Source of the DNA: Prochlorococcus sp. AG-347-K22
GTDB lineage: Bacteria; Cyanobacteriota; Cyanobacteriia; PCC-6307; Cyanobiaceae
Assembly: GCA_003281285.1 (NCBI GenBank)
Contig: QCCJ01000002.1
Coordinates: forward strand, 45,912-109,911
Length of the DNA: 64,000 nucleotides
Direction of reading: 5' to 3'
This document shows positions 61,206 through 64,000 of the stretch, piece by piece. The notes below the pieces were generated by a model. The model saw only the letters and a list, made by a program, of their open reading frames with translations. It was not told the DNA's origin and made no database searches. The translations under genes were made by a program, and so were the position numbers. Numbering within the stretch: the first letter of the stretch is position 1; every line of letters begins with the position of its first letter.

Positions 61206-61418
61206 TTAAGAATTTGAAAACTTATTAAAAACTAATATTATTGTAACTAAAAGAGCAGGACCAAAAACTAGTAACAGGAGGAGAAAGTTATTAATTATTA
61301 AAACATTGGGATTCAAGTATCCAACAAGTTTGAATAATCCAGACAATAACAACGAAATTAGCCAGATAAAAAAATATTTTAAATTTGCTTTATCAAACAA
61401 AGTTTTCCTAGGCATCAT
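61206..61418 (-). CDS. Small two-helix membrane protein, hypothetical
   Basis: A 70-residue product with two hydrophobic segments (about 14-34 and 42-64) and a basic N-terminus (MPRKTLFDKANLK), so probably N-in with a short loop. Same strand as and 21 bases upstream of argG, and divergent from the DUF3134 gene. I do not recognise the family. Confidence 0.55.
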   Translation of the reverse strand: MMPRKTLFDKANLKYFFIWLISLLLSGLFKLVGYLNPNVLIINNFLLLLLVFGPALLVTIILVFNKFSNS

Positions 61419-61452
61419 TATGTATTATCTTATATATAGAACATAATCTTTA

Positions 61453-61731
61453 ATGGAACCAAATAAACTAAAACTTATATTAGACGATATTTCTGAAGTC
61501 AACCCAGCTTTAACTTGCTACCACAGAGATGATCCAGCTCCTGTTTTGCCATTAAGAGATGAACCAGATCTGCTATCTTGGCTTGAGAATACAGGAAGAC
61601 TTGTAGCAGAAAAAGAGGGAGATTCACAAGAGATTAGTACTATAGAGGAAGAAGAGCTTTCAGCGCTTATGGGAGAAAAAGAAGATTACAAAACTGAAGA
61701 TGATCCTTCAGAAGATGATTGGGAAGATTAA
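61453..61731 (+). CDS. DUF3134-like cyanobacterial protein
   Basis: 92 residues, very acidic at the C-terminus (EKEDYKTEDDPSEDDWED). The N-terminal half, NPALTCYHRDDPAPVLPLRDEPDLLSWLENTGRLV in part, fits DUF3134, a family of cyanobacteria with unknown role. Its 3' end overlaps the mraY start by 17 bases, suggesting coupled expression. Confidence 0.7.
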   Translation: MEPNKLKLILDDISEVNPALTCYHRDDPAPVLPLRDEPDLLSWLENTGRLVAEKEGDSQEISTIEEEELSALMGEKEDYKTEDDPSEDDWED

Positions 61732-62791
61732 AAAGTTTAATTTTAAATCGTTAATAACATTAAATACTTTTGCTTTAATAGCAACCTCATATTTTTTTAA
61801 TAATTTTATTTTTATAGGAGTTTTCGCATTATTTTTTTTTGTATCATTATTTGCAACCAAGAATGGTCTAGAAATAATAAGAAAATTAAATTTACTTCAA
61901 AATATCAGAACTGAAGGTCCTTCTAATCACTATAAAAAAAGTGATACTCCAACAATGGGTGGGATTATTTTGATAATCCCTTTTTTAATTTTTCTTCTGA
62001 TAATAACTATAAATTTAGGTTCCCTAAGATTATTTCTTTTATTGCTGACTATTTTTGGTTTCTTTATTACAGGTTTCTTAGATGATTATTTAAGTATTAG
62101 AAACAAAGAAAATACAGGGTTAAAAACAAAAGAGAAATTTATCTTACAAAGTATCATCTCAATAATTTTTATCTTGTTAGCCTATGAAAAAAATTTAATT
62201 AGTCCATTAATAACAATTTCTGACTCCTGGGGAATAAATATGAATATTTTCATATTGCCAGTTTCTTTTTTAGTACTTGTGGGCATAAGTAATTCAGTAA
62301 ATTTGACTGATGGATTAGATGGATTAGCAGCTGGATGCAGTGGGATTGTCTTTTATGGATTAGGAACAGAAATATTAATGAAAGGAGAGAAAGAACTTTT
62401 TGTTTTTAGCATCTTATGTTTTTCGATGTCCGGTATATGCTTAGGATTTCTCAAGTATAATAGTTATCCTGCAAAAATATTTATGGGTGACACAGGATCT
62501 TTAAGTATTGGAGCAATTCTGGGTTCTATAGCGTTATTAACCAATAGCGTTTTTACCTTATCTATTTTCTCAGGAATATTTATTATTGAATCATTATCAG
62601 TAATGATTCAAGTAGGGTATTTTAAAATTACAAAAAAATTATTTCATAAAGGTAAACGCATATTTTTAATGGCTCCAATACACCACCATTTTGAACTTAA
62701 AGGTATTAAGGAACAAAAAATAGTTGAAATTTTTTGGAAAATCAACATTTTACTTGTAATTTTAGGTATAGTTTTAAAGATCAATCTTTGA
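61715..62791 (+). CDS. mraY: Phospho-N-acetylmuramoyl-pentapeptide transferase
   Basis: Makes lipid I at the inner membrane, the first membrane step of peptidoglycan synthesis. 358 residues from ATG at 61715 (an ATG at 61700 is also possible), about ten transmembrane helices, and the family motifs TPTMGGI, FLDDYLSIR, NLTDGLDGLAAG, MGDTGSLSIG and APIHHHFELKG. It overlaps the DUF3134 gene. Confidence 0.95.
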   Translation: MIGKIKKFNFKSLITLNTFALIATSYFFNNFIFIGVFALFFFVSLFATKNGLEIIRKLNLLQNIRTEGPSNHYKKSDTPTMGGIILIIPFLIFLLIITINLGSLRLFLLLLTIFGFFITGFLDDYLSIRNKENTGLKTKEKFILQSIISIIFILLAYEKNLISPLITISDSWGINMNIFILPVSFLVLVGISNSVNLTDGLDGLAAGCSGIVFYGLGTEILMKGEKELFVFSILCFSMSGICLGFLKYNSYPAKIFMGDTGSLSIGAILGSIALLTNSVFTLSIFSGIFIIESLSVMIQVGYFKITKKLFHKGKRIFLMAPIHHHFELKGIKEQKIVEIFWKINILLVILGIVLKINL

Positions 62792-62801
62792 AAAATTTGT
62801 T

Positions 62802-63047
62802 ATGAATTTTTTTACATGGAAAGATAATGGATTAACAAGTGACTGCTCAAGTCTTGATGCAATGGCATCAAGATTTGAAGAAACTGCTAACTTAATGAAA
62901 AAACTATCTAAGAAGGGCTTCAAACTAAAGAAGACTCAAGAAAATCAACTAATTCTTCACCCTGATCCTAAGGTATTTGATCAATGGGGCTTTATAAGTG
63001 AGGAAGTTCCTTTTAAACAACTTTGTTTAATGTCAGATGAGGAATAA
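62802..63047 (+). CDS. Conserved hypothetical protein, 81 residues
   Basis: Small soluble protein (MNFFTWKDNGLTSDCSSLDAM at the start), with a helical central stretch (RFEETANLMKKLSKKGFKLKK) and a strand-like end. No domain recognised. Ten bases after mraY on the same strand; its last 67 bases overlap the convergent sucrose-phosphate synthase gene. Its plausible codon use and operon position support a real gene. Confidence 0.6.
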   Translation: MNFFTWKDNGLTSDCSSLDAMASRFEETANLMKKLSKKGFKLKKTQENQLILHPDPKVFDQWGFISEEVPFKQLCLMSDEE

Positions 63048-64000
63048 CTATTTGAACTTGAAAATTCTTCAGTAAGTACTGATAAATAATTACGTACATG
63101 AGTGTTCCAACTAAAGTGCCTGTTAACTCCCTCAATTCCATTTCTGCTCCATAATTTCCACTGATTATTACTTGAAATTCCTTGTTCAAGAATAACTTTC
63201 AACTTATTAATATCAGTAACATCTACTAAAAGTCCATTTTCACATTTAGAACGAATTTCTTTTGGCCCTCCATCATTTGTTGATATTATTGGCAATCCAC
63301 ATGAAGAGGCTTCAAGAAGAGTTAAACCAAAAGGCTCTGTTAAAGCTGGATTTACAAATACACCACCTCTGCTAGCGGCCCACCTATACAAAGAAGGAAT
63401 CTGACTTTGAAGATGTTTTTTTGGATAAGCTACCTTTCCATACAAATTATATTTATCAATTGTTTCAAAAATATTATTGAAAACATCTTTTTGTTGAGGT
63501 TCGAGTTTTGAAGTATTATCTCTACAACCCAAAATCAAAATTAAATTAGTTTTTCTTTTTAATTTTTCAGATCTTCCATATGCCTCAATCAAAGATGGAA
63601 TATTTTTTCTTCGTACAGCTCTAGAAATAGTCAAAAATGGAGGTTTAGTAGAATCCTTTAGAAAAGGTTTCATCATGTTATCAATTTCGGCTGTCTCGCT
63701 TGTAGAGTGAATATGGTGAAATTTATTATGATCAACACCAGGAGGAATAACTTTAGCTTTTTGAGGTGAAAAAGAGGAATATTGGGAATATTGATATACT
63801 GACTCTTGTTTAGTGCTTGTAACAACAATATCTGCAGACTTCAATGCTTTTTCTTCTGCTTCGATTCTTTTACTTATAGAATAAAGTTCTTCTATTTGAT
63901 TGGTTTTTAAGCCAGTATCAATCAATTTCCTTTTTTTCTCTCTTCCTAAAGAATGACCAGTAAAAATAAGAGGAACGTTTAAGGATTTACTTAGTTTAAC
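62981..64000 (-). CDS. sps: Sucrose-phosphate synthase, C-terminal part (N-terminus off window)
   Basis: Makes sucrose 6-phosphate from UDP-glucose and fructose 6-phosphate. The visible 339 residues include FTGHSLGREKKRKL (near the right edge), VIPPGVDHNKF, the nucleotide-sugar segment VNPALTEPFGLTLLEASSCGLPI and a C-terminal GT-B end. It ends at TGA (62981-62983) right after the glycosyltransferase domain, with no sucrose-phosphatase domain as found in two-domain forms. Sucrose is a compatible solute and carbon reserve in marine cyanobacteria. The frame stays open to base 64000. Confidence 0.88.
   Translation of the reverse strand, partial: VKLSKSLNVPLIFTGHSLGREKKRKLIDTGLKTNQIEELYSISKRIEAEEKALKSADIVVTSTKQESVYQYSQYSSFSPQKAKVIPPGVDHNKFHHIHSTSETAEIDNMMKPFLKDSTKPPFLTISRAVRRKNIPSLIEAYGRSEKLKRKTNLILILGCRDNTSKLEPQQKDVFNNIFETIDKYNLYGKVAYPKKHLQSQIPSLYRWAASRGGVFVNPALTEPFGLTLLEASSCGLPIISTNDGGPKEIRSKCENGLLVDVTDINKLKVILEQGISSNNQWKLWSRNGIEGVNRHFSWNTHVRNYLSVLTEEFSSSNSYSSSDIKQSCLKGTSSLIKPH

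Overview
The window looks like a stretch of chromosome from a free-living marine picocyanobacterium, most likely a high-light-adapted Prochlorococcus. The DNA is strongly AT-rich and very tightly packed, and there are no insertion sequences, prophage blocks or CRISPR arrays. It carries cyanobacterial marker genes: sulfolipid synthesis (sqdB, sqdX), a cyanobacterial chorismate lyase, DUF3134, a group 2 RpoD-family sigma factor, a phytol-kinase-like protein and sucrose-phosphate synthase. The genus call rests on gene content and recalled protein likeness; no search was run and the strain cannot be named.

Layout. 1-6571: asd (minus, stop codon cut by the window edge) diverges from tig-clpP-clpX-dnaX (folding, proteolysis, replication clamp loading). 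6573-9440: minus-strand envelope pair (family 2 glycosyltransferase, SpoIID-like protein). 9532-14021: rpmI-rplT-TPR protein-thiG, then sqdB-sqdX. 14034-19768: minus-strand block with gcvP-gcvH, a PLP enzyme and an uncharacterised protein. 19844-25302: desaturase, rplI, dnaB, mnmG, chorismate lyase. 25282-28569: an arginine-tailed unknown, a SprT-like protease, a membrane-anchored small protein, a T4-like ATP-dependent DNA ligase and a 50-residue ORF; this is the least routine part. 28574-32454: DedA-like membrane protein, valS, an A-type iron-sulfur carrier and tRNA-Val(TAC), all minus. 32553-43356: a long plus-strand run mazG-speE-speB-gcvT-aspS-pyrG-queE-queC-pabB-pabC. 43329-56505: cobA, MFS transporter, ppk, sigma factor, phytol-kinase-like protein, DAHP synthase, aconitase B, ClC transporter, purU, FAD oxidoreductase. 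56502-64000: dnaK, aroE, rpsF, argG, small proteins, mraY, and the C-terminal part of sucrose-phosphate synthase, cut by the right edge.

The genes are mostly housekeeping and link into a few pathways: chorismate supply and use (DAHP synthase, aroE, pabB/pabC, chorismate lyase), one-carbon metabolism (gcvP/H/T, purU, pabB/C), polyamines (speB, speE), protein quality control (tig, clpP/X, dnaK) and replication (dnaB, dnaX, ligase). Many neighbours are translationally coupled (ATGA or TAATG overlaps), and several convergent pairs overlap at their 3' ends, leaving no room for ordinary terminators. No stretch longer than about 300 bases lacks a gene. I found no clearly new multi-gene system. The best leads are the SprT/ligase neighbourhood, a possible slippage site in dnaX, the small ORF at 28417, and a few leader or operator-like structures.
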